The position numbers and the translations under genes were made by a program. A DNA stretch of 64,000 nt from Carnegiea gigantea (taxonomy: Eukaryota; Streptophyta; Magnoliopsida; Caryophyllales; Cactaceae): NCBI GenBank assembly GCA_029747015.1, contig JAKOGI010000111.1:566001-630000 (forward strand), written 5' to 3'. Each line of letters opens with the position of its first letter. Position 1 is the stretch's first letter. The notes under the pieces were generated by a model. It was not told the DNA's origin. It was given only the letters and a program-made list of their open reading frames with translations, and ran no database searches. Below, one piece after another: positions 48,393-61,489 of the stretch.

Positions 48393-50264
48393 ATGCTAAG
48401 GATATCATCAACAGAAGAAGCACATCGCGCGAAATTCTCCAAAAAGTCATCTGGATGTGTACTGTCAAAGCATGCTAATGTAGAGGTAGTAGAGCCAAAA
48501 GAGGCGAAATTCCATGTTGATAGGGTCAGCATGAGAGGAGAGAAGTGGGAAAAAGGAGGAAACCAGAAGGAATTTACAGTCTTTGTCAACAATATTCCTC
48601 AAATCTTGGACTAGTATGGCATGAAAGGAGTCTTTCCAAAGCTAGGCAGAGTAAGTGATACATATATCCCCTTCAAAACGAAGACAAGATTCGATTTTGT
48701 GCGCTTTTGGAGATGACATGATGCAGTTAGAACTATTCTTCTATTGAACAATGCTTTCATTAGACGAAGTAGAATCCATGTGTGCATGGCTAAGTATGAA
48801 AAGAGCAAAGGAAGTGGAAGAGGCAGGTTGAAACCAGCATCAGAAGGCAAATCATGGCAACCATCTTCAACACCAGTCTGGAGGAAGAAGGTGCAAAATG
48901 CAGAACACACTAATGGAGCCGTGAAAGGGAGATTCAGCCAAGAGGGGTCACTAGACACCAACATTTTGCGGGGGAAGTTAATTCAGATTTTGGGAATTGG
49001 TTAAGCAGAAGTTTAGTTTGTACTTCAGAGGAACCAAGGGATCTAGCGACATTGGCCTCAGTTGTGATTAGTGGATTTGGGCAATGCATCGAGATATGTG
49101 CCTTAAGTAGCTTCAAGTTCATCTTAACATTCTTAACATTGGCAGAATTAGAAGACGTTCTAAATAATCACGAAGAACTTGATCAGTGGTTTGTCAATGT
49201 GAAAAAATGGGACAAATATGAGTGTTATGAGACAAGAAGGATGGCTAGAGATTTTTGGAGTTCCTCCCCATGGATAGAAGTGGGAGAATTTTAAAAAGAT
49301 TGCTAATATATGGGGAAAGCTAATCTCCCTAAGTAAATCCATTGCTAGAACAGACTCCTTTGAGTCTATGAAGGTCCTTATTGTTACAGATATTTTTCGT
49401 ACCATAGAAGGTGAAATACTTTTGTCGTTGGAGGATGCAGGTTATCGGATAATGATTAAAGAGTTAGGTCCTGCTATTCAAGTGCTCAGGAATGGTCCAA
49501 CGACAACAGACCCCCCTTACATGGAAGCTATGGGCTCCAATGATGGAGTTGTACGCTTCGAAGACCTCGAGGATGTTCTGGCATCTGAGAATGATGTGGC
49601 ACATGGCGATTTGAGAAGAAATAGCATATCCCACATGGAACTAGAAGGGGAAGTAGCCAAAGAGACGTTTGCAATTCAGACTACCTCATTTAAGGTTCAG
49701 GACATTGAAAGGGCATGTAACAATCTAGGCGATAGCATTCACTCATTATCTCGAACAAAAACAGCCTATTTCAGCCAATACGGCTTTTCAGAGGAAGTTG
49801 TCAAACTTTCTCATCATTTATTACCCTTGGGAGATGAAACAGCACATAAGCATTCAGAAAATGAGTATATGCAACCCCCAAGTCTTGAGAAGAGTGCATA
49901 TGCTGAAACTAATAATTTTGTTGCTTCCCCCCAAATTTTGGAAACTGATGTGGAATCATTGGGGGTTGGACAATTTGAATAGGAAATAGCACAACCTCTG
50001 GTATTTGAAACTCCAATTGCTTTAAATCACAAGGGGAAGGAGAAGAAGAAGGCCACCAACAGAAAGGTTCAGAATTCAGCTAATACTTCAGAAAGTATGA
50101 CAGAATTAGCTAAAGCATCACTAGAAGTAGGGGATCTATTAGGATTGTCCGTGGTGAAGAGTAAAGATGTAGCTGTTAGGAGAATTGCTAGAAGTTTAAA
50201 GAAGCCTACAAGAACAAGAACGAAACAAGGGCAATTGAGTCTGACCGATTACAAAACAGAGTGA
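48393..50264 (+). pseudogene. LINE ORF1-type RRM gene, decayed
   Basis: An RRM-like domain comes first (FTVFVNNIPQILD, then GRVSDTYIPFKTKTRFDFVR, then SRIHVCMAKYEK). It is broken by TAG at 48612-48614 and a TGA near 48713, both in frame. A middle part in a shifted frame (49052..49294) has GQCIEICALSSFKFI and DQWFVNVKKWDKYEC, followed back in frame by VPPHG-stop-KWENFKKIANIWG and DSFESMKVLIVTDIF, a DUF4283-like arrangement. The C-terminal part is basic (KKPTRTRTKQGQLSLTDYK) and ends at TGA 50262-50264. This order matches RNA-binding ORF1 proteins of some plant LINEs. No endonuclease or RT (ORF2) follows, so it is an isolated ORF1-like remnant. Confidence 0.65.
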
Positions 50265-50949
50265 TCGTGTGGATTATCAAAAAGTTTGAGAAAGCATTCT
50301 AGCCTTCATGTGCAAGGGGATTGATGTCTTGTTCATTTGTTGTAGAGGCCAGATGCACTAGACGTGAGAGCTTCGAGGGTTTGTGTAGTAGTTATGATTG
50401 GAAGCTTGGTGACGTTGCTAGACTATTGCTCATCCACAAGCTAGTTTAGGTATGGTAGTGGCAAGTGCGAATTTCAAGGTGGATCAAAGATGTTGGATGA
50501 GCTTGGGGCAAGTGGGTTGTGCTGGTAGATGCATGTGGAAAGAACCACATTAATTTGCCTGCATGTGTCCTTTGCTGTTGGATGCATTTGTTGTGCAGAT
50601 AAATGAGTTTAGGTAAAAGTGTGTTCAAAGTAGGCATTAACTAGATATTGGGAGCATAAGTCTAGATTTAGCTAGTAATTTATCCATTGTTATTATTTTA
50701 TGTTGTTGGTTTTGTATCCATATTTGTGATATTTAGCCATTTGGCTTAATAATAATTGGAAAACATACCATTCACTGAGAGCTGTGAGAACCCAAAGCAA
50801 AAATGACACCCGTCCACCTTCTCTTACTGCTTTACAAATTTGGAGTTTTTCACAAGTGGCAAAAAAATTGTCGTTTGGGGAGCAATTGAGGGCTTTAGGT
50901 TTTAGTGATAGTTGTCTGATGATTTCTGCTCAATGCAACAGCCTTCCTT
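50265..50949. other. Non-coding stretch after the ORF1-like remnant
   Basis: No LINE ORF2, poly(A) tail or host gene is recognised. The sequence drifts from gene-like composition to AT-rich. Confidence 0.5.
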
Positions 50950-51495
50950 TAAAGTTTAGTTGTTACACGAAGTTAAGTGGGTTTGAGTATAAATTTAAAT
51001 CAGTTGACACATTCAACCCATTTGATTAAATGGTTAGGTTCATGTTGAGATTTTCGATTAAAAAAAATACATATTTAACCCATTTAGTTAAATCAGTTAA
51101 ATAAGTCAACTCATTTTTCTATTTGTTATTTATCCATTTATCTTTTTATTAGATAATTAAGAGTACAAAAATTTTTTTAAAATGTAAATTATGATGACTC
51201 AAGGGAGTTTTAGAGAGCAATTGTTTAATATGATATGTAACCTTAATTTTTAAAGCTATGTAATTACATATTAGTTGAAAATATTAAATGCGTAAATGAG
51301 TAATTAAACGACTGAACTCGACATGTTTATTTAAATGGGTTTAATAAGTCAACCCGTTTAAAAATTAAATGGGTATAGGCCAAAATTCTTCAACCCGTTT
51401 AATAAACGGGTTAGGTTCAAGTCGAGGAATTATCAAGCTGCTTAAGTTCGACACGAATACGAATCCGACTCGACCTGACCTATTACCCAACTCTA
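50950..51495 (-). mobile_element. hAT-like element fragment
   Basis: Read on the - strand the right end begins TAGAGTTGGGTAATAGGTC, a hAT-like TAGRG terminus. The segment holds AACCCGTTT, AAACGGGTTAGG and GACTCGACCTGACC words typical of such elements. No opposite end with a matching 8-bp flank was found. Confidence 0.4.
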
Positions 51496-51690
51496 CCTAT
51501 ATGTGCCTTGAGATTGGAAGCTAGTTGTGTACTATTTTTTGCCATTCTTGATGTTCAATTTTCTATTTTTGGGTTTGAGTACAACGTCAATTGCTTCAAT
51601 AGATGGTTTCAGATTTGCCATAAAACGGAATCTATTGTAGAAGTAGTTGTTCTTATCTGAAATAAGCTTTGCACTTCTTGATTTGTTATT

Positions 51691-51780
51691 GCCTATACGT
51701 GAGTATATGCATCAAAATTTGACAATCTAATTTTCGCCGATACGTGAGTATATGCATCAAAATTTGACAAACTAATTTTC
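51691..51780. repeat. 45-bp tandem duplication
   Basis: 51691-51735 and 51736-51780 are identical except for two positions, so the duplication is recent. The unit includes TACGTGAGTATATGCATC. It is non-coding. Confidence 0.9.
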
Positions 51781-52496
51781 TATCAAAGTCTTTTGCATAG
51801 CCTCTTGAATTTCTCTATACATTACCTTCTATGTAATTTTCACTAATCTATTTTTGTTTATTGCTCTTTTTGTTTGTTATGGGTTTTGGGTAAGTTTCTA
51901 AATTGGATTTTTCTGTCACCCTATTTTCTTCATAAGGTGTAAAACAATGAGTTTCACGGTAATCTTCTTTAATGGATTTTCCCATTCCCTTTTAGATAAT
52001 TAAGATGTGATGATTTTCAAAGAGTATAGGTGCAAGTTTCATTTGATAGCATTAGTGTCGTTTTTTATCACACGAGCGAAACTAACATATGCCAATTGAA
52101 AATGAATATTAAGCAGGTTAAGAGATGGATTTCGCAAATGATTCGGAATGTAACTGTTATTAGGGTGTCAATGTAAAAAGGCAAGAGGTGTGGACTTCCA
52201 GCATAACATTATTCAGGATTAAACTTCTATTATATGAGCATGAGAGAAGTCTTGGTCTTCATGGCTGAGAAAAGCCTTGCTTTGAAGTAGGGTTGCCACT
52301 TGATAATGAAGCTCAAATGTCTAAAATGAAGACACAACTTAAATCTAAAATATTGCTTAGCGAAATTACGTTGTTGAGATTCGACATGTAATCACAACTT
52401 AATTTGTAGCTTCAAAAAAAAAAAATTTGTTACTTTGCATTGATTTGTCATTTTAAAGTATTTTATAGACCCTTTTAACCTCCTCAACAATAGTAC

Positions 52497-52524
52497 TACT
52501 ATTACTACTACTACTACTAATAAC

Positions 52525-52575
<51 letters not shown>
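52497..52575. repeat. (ACT)n(AAT)n microsatellite
   Basis: About nine ACT-type triplets are followed by a long (AAT)n run, similar in make-up to the repeat at 47139. Confidence 0.95.
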
Positions 52576-55500
52576 CTTTATATTATAAATGTAAAAATGT
52601 GTAGGGAATGACTTGAGAAAATAGAAAATCTTGCAATTTCATTCAATGCCGCCAAACATATGTGCCACTTTGAGTTTTAAAGTTTTCAAATTTCAAAATT
52701 TTAAAGTGTTGGATAGGATGGACGCTATAAATATAGTTGCAGCTACCATCCATTTTGTAGAAATGTCTTTTGTACTTGCCATAGTTTTAAAAATATGGAT
52801 GTAAGAGAAAAAAAATAGTTTTAATTTTAAAAAGACAAGAGTAATTTCATCCAAAAAAAGGTAAGAGTAAAATTTTAGAATTAATTTTGCTTTAAAAAGT
52901 TAAATATTTAAAGTTTTATTTTTTTGGGTATCATTTATTGTGAATTTTGTTTTGCTTTAATCTTACTCCATCTTAATATATTCTTATACTATATATCTAT
53001 TAAATTATCTATTTGATAATTCTCTTAACTTTGATTTTTAAATGTATACTTTATCATTTTCTCACTGCCATAAAAGAATTTTTTTCATTTGAAATTAATT
53101 CCCCCCGTCTAAATTGATTTAAATGCTGACCTGGGTATTCTCATGTAGGCAACGTGTTTTGAGGGGAGGGGGAATTCAATATAGCAGTCTTACCACTATA
53201 AAAAAAATATGACAAGTATGGTTTTTACTGTTTATATACTAAACAAAGATAAATTATTCTAAATGATCAATTATTTTTTTTCCAATTTTAGACTAATCAT
53301 ATTTAAATTATTTTTAAAATTTAAAATACCCATGCAAGAGGAGGAACACAAACTAGTTTAACTAAATACATCTTCTTCAACCAACTAATTACATACTAAT
53401 CACTAATGTTAAAATATAATAGTTATCTGTTATCAAAATTGTTATCAGCTGCTCAAACAACTACTTTTGCTGAATACGGCCTAAGTCATTTTAAAGAGAC
53501 GAACGACTCATATTTTGAGACATTTCTGATATGAAAACAAGGTAGTATTTAATTAGATGTGAACAACTTTTTAATACAAATAAGTTTGTAATTATATTTT
53601 CATTATCTTATTTAGTTGTAAGAGAGTATTACAAATAATAACTAACTTACAATTAGAATTACTACATGATTATATTAATTGCATTATCAGGTTCATTATA
53701 TTGTATTACATTCAACCAATAATTGCATAAAGGTTAGGATTTCAAATACGAACGAAGGATCACAGGGAAAAGTTGAAGGTTAATTATCCTTACGATTCAT
53801 CCTCATTTTGACTATTGTAAAAACTTGTCAAATTCATCCCATATTTGGAGGGATGAATTTTTAAGCAAGTCGGTTTTATTAATTACTTTCATGAGGTGAA
53901 GATTTTTTTAACGGATACCTTCATGAATTGAACTTTTTCATCATGTCTCATTACTATTATTAGGGAACATAGTTTTACCTTTAAAAAAGGATAAAATGTA
54001 AGATTTTTGGATGCCAAGAGTTCCATTTTTGAGGGTATTGGTAAGATATAATCCAACTTTGTAAATTGGACACTAATTTATCTACCTATGACCCTATTTA
54101 TTTATTTATTGTAGACTGCCACCAAGCGAATAAAACTTGGACTCGATAAAGTCATAATGGGATCGATTATTTTGCTAAAGTGAACGGCGGAGCAACAATA
54201 TATGTCATTTTATACACCCGCCGTTCTTATCCTATTAAATTACTCTCAATAATACAACTGACATCACACGTATCAACATAATCACAATTTATATATCTAA
54301 TATTACGTTCCTTGAATCTTTCAATTCAAGTGAAATCAATTCTTCCTTCAAAACCTTCACTTTCCTCGTTGAAGTTTGGTTGTATTTCACTTGGTGACGG
54401 TGTAAAAAAATAGAGTTAACGATGCAAATGTTGATGTCCAATTTATAAAGTAGGATTATTTGTGTCAAGCATCCTCAAAAGTGGGACCATTGATCCGTGG
54501 ATGATTTGACTTGGTCTATTCGAAGTGGAGCCGAAGAATGGAAGCTAATTGGGCGTATACTTGCATCGACAGTCAGAGCTGGCTGGCGTCTAGTAAGGAT
54601 AGATTCTGCCAGCAACCCGTAAATGACAATTAATTTTTGGAGGCGTCTAAATACGATTAAGAAGTAAAATCTACAACGGTCTCAATCATGTGGGTCTCCA
54701 ACTGGACGGGTGCAAGCTAATATGTGTATCCAAATGGTACACTTAACAATTATTTCATCAATGAATATCAGGTGGGGGTTATGTATAGATGCTTCATTTC
54801 TATCCTCATGTAGCTTTCCATTCTATTCTCTACATATTCAATTTCATAATTGAATTGATTATCAACAACCCATCTAAAAATTTTATACTGTGGCATCTCA
54901 ATTTTAGGTTTTTAAAAATTTTTGTAATATTAAATTTTTTTTGGGGGGGGGGGGGAATCATAGAATGAAAAAAAAATTAAAACCTCCCTCCCTTCCCTTC
55001 TCTCTCATGGGAAAAAAATTCCTCATTGTCCTAATTTACTCCAATAAAGGAATGACATTAGCTGTAACTTTCAATGCTAACTTCCAATTTTTTCTTTGAA
55101 ATTAAAAAGAAAAATAATTTTAAACATTCAATTTACATCAAAAGTAAATATAAAACGCCTAATTTTCATTTTGGTAGATTAAGATTGTATACCATAATTT
55201 TGGGGCATAATAAAGCATTTCAAAGCCCATAAGTACTCCCCTCACCTGGGAAATTAAAATTAATGATAACATATTAAAAATATGAGGGAAACAAATAGTT
55301 AGAATTTCACATTCTAATTATATATAGGAAAATTCCATATTACAACTTATTCAATGAAAATTCGCTTGGTATGAGCTTATTAAAAAAAATAAACCTCTTT
55401 TTTGACTCCAGCATTGTGTTCAATTCTACTGCCATTCTTTGTGAGTCACATTTTAAAGCTGTATTTATTCATCTATGTTGAGCGATTTCACATGACATTA

Positions 55501-56864
55501 ACTAATATATTCTTTGTCATTAATCCTAGACATATGTCAATATTAATCATGAAAATACTAATAAAAATAATCGAAAACATCCAACAGTCCTAAGTTTCTA
55601 GTTGTTTTTATCAATATATGACACTATATATTATGAATATATACCAATTCAAAACAATACAGAGTAAAATATTTATTTTTTTTCTTTCCATTATCATAAC
55701 TACTTGTTCTTTTCCAAATTTATAAAGTTTTTAATACTAATAGTTTTTAAAAATTAAATGATAAGCTTATTAGATAAGTAGACTTATTTATAACTACTGG
55801 CCACTGTTTCTTTTATATTGACTTTCAACAAGAATTCATTTGCCAAGTTAATTTGCTTTCTTTTACCCATTGTGACACAATGTAATTCATTAAATTATCA
55901 ATCTACTATTAATTGAAAGGTGAACTCCACCTACCTTATTTTAGCTTCTAAAGTGCTTTCAAATACCTCACAATGAAAGTTTAGTATTTAATATTACCTA
56001 CATACAAGGTGGGTATTATTTTCTAAAAAACTTTTGAAATGAGTTGAATGTTGCATGTTTATTTCAAACAGGAGCCCGATTTATGAATACGTGATCACTT
56101 TAAAAATCTTACAATTTATAGGCATTTTAAATAATTTTGGGATTAAGGTTGCCCTCGCATGCAACATAAGTGTGCCATTATTTTTGGTATTTAATCCTCT
56201 ATTTTACTAGAATCAAGTTACTGCTGATCTTTAAAAAAAAAAAAAAGTCCATCATTAATTTGCTCCATTCACCAGGTTAGAACCGAAAAACTTTATTTTA
56301 AAAAAAACAAGTGTCAAATTATTTTAACTAGTCTGTGTTGGCAACTAAATCGACCTTTATTGATCACTTCAAATGGTGCTATGTTGAGTGGGACAATGGA
56401 GCCACATTGTTTTGCTCGTGCTTTTGATTAGACTTTATCTGAATAACGCTATCGGAGCAAAGCAAATTTAGATTGGTGTAATTTGAAGTGGAATTAATCA
56501 AGAATAAACAAATGTTAGATTCCTTAAATAAAAATGCAACAGAGGTTACTAATATAAGTTAGTTTAAGTAATGTAATATTTTTCTTAAATAAAATGTCAT
56601 ATTTAGGATTAGTCCATGGAAAAAAAAAATTCAATGAGTGAAAAATTATGTCCCTTATATGCCAATAATAGTTCAACTTCCATGGAATGGAGATCAAAGA
56701 CCAAAAAAGTGCAAGAAAATATAATTTTTAAGTTATTAGTCTTGAAACACTGAAGACACATATTGGTTCACCATGTGCCCATAAATGAGCTTCTCCATGT
56801 AGTGCGATTGCAAAAGTAGTGGGTCGTTAGCATGTAAGGATACACGTGTCAACTGGGGATGGTG
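52576..56864. other. Long non-coding AT-rich stretch
   Basis: 4.3 kb without a recognisable gene or clear repeat. Small items: a perfect 9-bp inverted repeat with a 27-nt loop at 54182-54226 (GAACGGCGG/CCGCCGTTC) and a T-to-G13 homopolymer junction near 54938-54956. The frame 55402..55593 is not protein-like enough to call. Confidence 0.6.
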
Positions 56865-56869
56865 GTATT

Positions 56870-56980
56870 TAATAGAGGATATATAGGAATATAAATGCAA
56901 TTTTTATTGTATGATTGTGACTATATATACAAGGCCAAGTTCCCAGGTTTGGGTGAGCCATTCATTCACTAAATCTCACA
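56870..56980 (+). repeat. 5' LTR (111 bp) of the copia element
   Basis: Runs from TAATAGAGGATATATAGG to AAATCTCACA. Its first bases differ from those of the 3' copy (GCATAGAGG), so the original TG end is lost in both. GTATT precedes it. Confidence 0.88.
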
Positions 56981-56993
56981 TGGTATCAGAACC
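56981..56993 (+). other. Primer binding site of the 111-bp-LTR copia element
   Basis: TGGTATCAGAACC directly follows the 5' LTR. It is complementary to initiator methionine tRNA apart from the last bases. Confidence 0.9.
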
Positions 56994-57196
56994 AAAAGAA
57001 AATCGAACAATTTTACTTCGCTCCTCTTCTCATGGATGACTAGGGTTTCTTTGGTTCTTGGGCTTTCTTCTTTCCCAAGCTACCTCGGCTCCCGTTTCCC
57101 TGCTCCGCCGCAGCCTAGGGTTCCACCGTGCTATGATGGTGCTTTGTCTGCCGTCATCACCCTCGGTTTCTGCTGCGCTGCTTCTTCCCGCACAAG

Positions 57197-58563
57197 ATGG
57201 CCTCAACCCTGTCTGATGGTTCCTCCCCTTGTTCTCCTGTAGCGTCTGCGGCACCACACCCACCACCTGTGCTGCCGGCGTCTGACTTGACGGCTGTAGC
57301 ATCGTCCCTTCATGCGTCTCTCCCACCACCGCCCCTGCCCTCCTCGACGCTCTCTGCTCCATCATACACTGGTCCACTTTTCCCTTGTTTCACCTGGACA
57401 CCTCTCTGTCTCTCCCTCTGGCATTTGTGGACGGTGGCTCATTTGCTATAGTACCATCGGTGCGACCATCCCGCCCTCTAGCTTCTGGCCCAATCATGGA
57501 CCCGTTCTGGTCCCCACAACTTGGCCCCTCGCTGGACTATCTTGGGAGTATCCCCCCCTTGCCGCCCTCTCTGTGGACTGTTAACTTGACGACTTATGTC
57601 ACCACCACGCTTGCCTTCGTTGATGACTTCCTCTCCTGCCGTACACAATTCACCGGATTCTTTATCATGCATCAACTACAGGGCATGCTTGATGGCTCCA
57701 TCTTTCGGGACCATCTCACCTTCCTCTATCATCAGGTTTGTCGCAACCTAATCCTGGTTATGCTTACTGGCTTCGTGTTGACCAATTAATTCATGCCTGG
57801 TTGTTTGCAACAATTTCTGAGGAAACCCTTGGTGAGGTGTGTGATTTAACACATTCTTTGCAAGTTTGGCAATGCCTTGAATCCCGCTTTAATATGGCCA
57901 GCTTGGCCCAAGCCCTTGATTTGAAATGTGTTGACTAATATTAGTTTGGGATTGGATTAGTCTATGGACTCCTATCTGCGCTCTACTAAGACTATTGCTG
58001 ACTCCTTAGCTGCTATTTAGTCTCTTGTTTCTAATCTTGAGCTGATTCAGTTAACTACTGCTGGTCATCCTGAGAATTACGATTCATTTGTTACTACTTT
58101 TTCCATGTTGCCTGCTTTAACCACCTTTGATCAGTTTCGTTCTAAGTTGCTTTTCTATGAGCAATGCTTGCATTACAAGAAAGATCGTACTTCGGTGATT
58201 CATCAAGCCTTTATTGCTACTACTGGGGAGTCTCAAGGACAGGGAGGCACCAAAGGTGCTTCCAACTCTAAAGGCAATAAAGGGGGGCGTGGCCGCACCA
58301 ACAATAACAAAACCACCAAGTCCTCCTCTGGTGCATCTTAGTCTACTCCCAGAAACATGTCGGCAGGTACTACTTTGTGTGATTAAGTTGTTTTATCGTT
58401 TGGTACTCATTTTGCTTTATTTCCTGTTACTAATCGATAGACTAGAGGTAATAACTCCTCTGAGGGGATTCTAGGCTCTCACCCTAACATTGTGTGCCAA
58501 ATATGTCATGCTCCTGGTCACATTACTATGCATTGTCCCAATCGCTATTCCCCTAAAGCCTAG
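57197..58563 (+). pseudogene. gag of the 111-bp-LTR copia element
   Basis: A Ser/Pro/Ala-rich N-terminal part starts MASTLSDGSSPCSP. Then, across frameshifts, come the copia gag core (RTQFTGFFIMHQLQGMLDGS near 57640-57700, LFATISEETLGEV and LQVWQCLESRFNMASLAQAL near 57800-57910), a Gly/Asn/Lys-rich linker, and an intact CCHC knuckle CQICHAPGHITMHC at 58495-58536. In-frame TAGs at 57958, 58018, 58339 and 58561 stand where Gln is expected. Gag would form the particle and bind RNA; this copy is inactive. Confidence 0.85.
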
Positions 58564-58599
58564 TCAGTCCTCCCGGCATATGCTACATTCAATCCTGTC

Positions 58600-59970
58600 A
58601 TAGTTGATGAATAGGTTTGGTACCATGATTCTGCCGCAGCCTCTCAGATGGCACCTGATGAGGGTAAGTTATTTTCCTAGTCTATTTACACTGGGAATAA
58701 GATGGTTAAGGTTGGAGATGGTACCTTACTTCCTGTTGTCAACACCGGCACCTCTACTCTCTCCACTCAAACCAAACCCTTACTTCTCAGAAATGTTTTG
58801 CATGTTCCCTAATTACAACATAACTTACTTTCCATCCGGCAGTTGTGTAGGGATAATGATTTTCATGTAGTATTTGACTCTTCCTATGTTCATATCAAGG
58901 ACAACACCATGGGTGATGTCCTCTTACAGGCCTCTAGTTCGGGTTCGGTCTACACTGTCCCGGTTTCTACTTCAGTTGAGTATGTTCCTGCTAATATTGT
59001 TCTCACCGAGTGTGATGATCTTTGACACCGGCAGTTGGGTCATTGTGGAGCTAGTACCTTAGATATTTTATGGGAAAAGAACTTGCTTCAGTTTAAACCA
59101 GTTTTCTCTAGTGAGTGTGTATCCTGTTGCTTAGGTAAAGCTCATAGACTTTCTTTTTCTTCTGCTGAACATAGAACGTCTTCTCCATTACAGTTAATTC
59201 ATTCTGGTATTTGGCAGTCTCCTATTTTATCACATCAAGGTTATAAACACTATGTTTCCTTCATTGATGATTTTTCCCATTTTACTTGGCTTTATCCTAT
59301 ACATCACAAATCTAAGGTCTATGAGTTGTTTATTAAGTCTCAATCACTAGTAGAAAACATGTTTGATAGCAAAATTAAGATGCTTCAAAGTGATTGGGGA
59401 CGAGAGTTTGATAACTCTTCTATGCATTCTTTATTTAACAAACATGGCATCTATTTTTGAAAATCTTATCCTAATACTCAACAGCAAAATGAGGTTGTGA
59501 AACGTAAGCATCGCTATGTTCTTGAAATGACTCATTCGTTTCTTTTCGATGCTTCTATGCCAGCCTATTTTTGGTTAGATGCTGTCAATACGGCTATTTA
59601 TATCATCAATAGACTTCCCACTCCTATTGTGCAAAATAGATCTCCCTTCAAAGTTTTATTTCAGCGCGTTCCTGACTATTCCTTTCTCAAACCCTTGGGT
59701 TGTTAGTGTTTTCCTAATTCTATGGCTTGTGCTGCTAATAAACTTGAAAGTCGCTCTATCCAATGCGTATTTTTAGGTTGCATTGAGAACTACAAAGGAT
59801 ACCGTTGTCTCGATCCTTTTTTAGGATGTGTTTATGTTAGCCGCCATGTTCGTTTTCTTAAAACGCATTACCCCTTTTCTACTCTAATGGCTGAGTCTCC
59901 ACACTTGCATCATCCCTTTGTGTTTCATCAAGATGAAATTTTGACATTGACCCCACGGCTGGTGCTGTGA
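58600..59970 (+). pseudogene. Protease-integrase region of the 111-bp-LTR copia element
   Basis: The protease motif reads YHDSAAASQMAPDEG, with Ala at the position of the usual DSG glycine. Next come LRNVLHVP-stop-LQHNLLS and the pre-integrase segment (RQLGHCGASTL, CVSCCLGKAHRLSF). The integrase core has FIDDFSHFTWLYPI and LQSDWGREFDN, but the first catalytic Asp is Gly (IHSGIWQSP) and the Glu is Lys (NEVVKRKHR), so two of three DDE residues are lost. TGA at 59458 and TAG at 59704 interrupt the frame. The C-terminal segment (IQCVFLGCIENYKGYRCLD) follows. Confidence 0.88.
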
Positions 59971-59999
59971 TAACCTAGTCCTCCGTCCCTAATCCACAA

Positions 60000-60480
60000 G
60001 TGTCTCCTGCCCCAAACGCCCATCGTGCCTTGCCCATTTATTGGTCCTTGTCTGCCGGCCCTCTACCACACTCTCTTGGGCCTGGCCCAACTCCCTGCGC
60101 ATCCCTCTGCCCCTCTTTGGTGTCCCGGTCCGTTCATGCTGCTACTGGGCCCAACTTTCCCCATGCCTCAGGGTTGCCTAGTCCAGCCCTCCTGTCCAGT
60201 CCTCCCTCTCCTATTTCCTTGCCAGCCCAACCAAGTCCTCACCCATGACATAACTTAGCCTCGATCTACCTCCTGCTCAGCCCAGCCCACCTACCAGCCC
60301 AGTTTCAACTGCCTAGCCCAACGTTGTTCCACCCACTATGGGTGCACTTTCTATGTCTGTTCTTCATCACCCCATGTAGACTTGCTCCAAATCTGGCATT
60401 GTTAAACCTAAATCCATCCTATCACTTGTCTCCTCCGTCACTGAGGTTGAACCTTCTTCCTTTGCCATGACCTCCAAATC
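60000..60480 (+). other. Proline-rich linker between integrase and RT
   Basis: A Pro/Ala/Ser-rich, low-complexity segment occupies the usual variable region of copia polyproteins. It is frameshifted; the open frames at 60000..60258 are parts of it, not separate genes. Confidence 0.6.
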
Positions 60481-61470
60481 TACTAGATGGGTCGATGCCA
60501 TGACTGAGGAATATCGTGTTCTTCTAGCTAATGATACTTGGGATCTGGTGCTATCTCCACCTACTCATAATATCGTTGGGCGTAAATGGGTTTAGAAAAT
60601 AAAATATCGTTCTGATGGTAGTATTGATAGGCATAAAGCACGGTTAGTGGCACAAGGCTTTCATCAACAGGCAGGTATTGATTATCATAAGACATTCAGT
60701 CCTGTTGTCAAGCCCGTTACTATTCGTTTGCTTTTGTCTCTTGCTATTTCTTTCAATTGGCCTATTCGCCAGTTAGATGTCAAGAATGCGTTTCTTCATG
60801 GCTATCTAACTGAAGAAGTTTATATGAAATAACCTCCTGGGTTTGTTCATTCTAGTTTTTCGAGGCATGTCTGTAAGCTGAAATGGCCTATCTATGGATT
60901 GAAACAAGCCCTCGTGCTTGGTTTCATCGCTTTAGCAGTTTCTTGTTCTCTCATGGTTTTGTATGTAGTCATGCCGACCCATCCATGTTTATTGCTCACA
61001 CTGACTCTCACATTCTCGTCCTCTTAATCTATGTTGATGACATTGTATTAACAGGCAACACTGCAGTTATGTTCCATAAGTTTATTACCCTTCTATCTAC
61101 ACAGTTTTCCATGAAAAATCTTGGTGATCTTCATTATTTTTTAGGCATTCGGATGGCTCGCTCTCCTTCAGGTCTGTTTTTGACTCAGCAGAACTATGTC
61201 GTTGATCTTCTTGATAAATTTCAGCTTCACACTTGCAAATCAGTTAGAAACCCTTCTACTGCCCGAACCACCCTATCTCTCTCAGATGGGGAGTTACTAG
61301 CAGATCCTTCTCCGTACTGGAGTATGGTTGGCGCATTGTAGTACCTTACTATGACTCGACCTGACATTGCATATGCAGTACATATTGTTTCCCAGTTTAT
61401 GCATGCTCCCTGCACTACTTACCTCCACACTGTCAAGCATATTTTTCATTACTTGCAGGGTATATTAGAG
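60481..61470 (+). pseudogene. Reverse transcriptase of the 111-bp-LTR copia element
   Basis: Shows [61 protein letters not shown], the catalytic LIYVDDIVLTGN, KNLGDLHYFLGIRMARS and GALxYLTMTRPDIAYAV. The YVDD aspartates are intact. In-frame stops include TAA 60830-60832 and TAG 61339-61341, both at expected Gln codons. A frameshift near 60880 damages the LYGLKQ motif region. Confidence 0.92.
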
Positions 61471-61489
61471 CATGGCCTCTGGTTTTGAC

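Noticed and set aside
54182..54226. Terminator or small RNA hairpin
   Set aside because: A single 9-bp inverted repeat with a 27-nt loop in non-coding plant DNA is not enough to claim function.
57030..57377. 115-codon - strand frame
   Set aside because: Antisense shadow of the GC-rich gag N-terminal region of the copia element.
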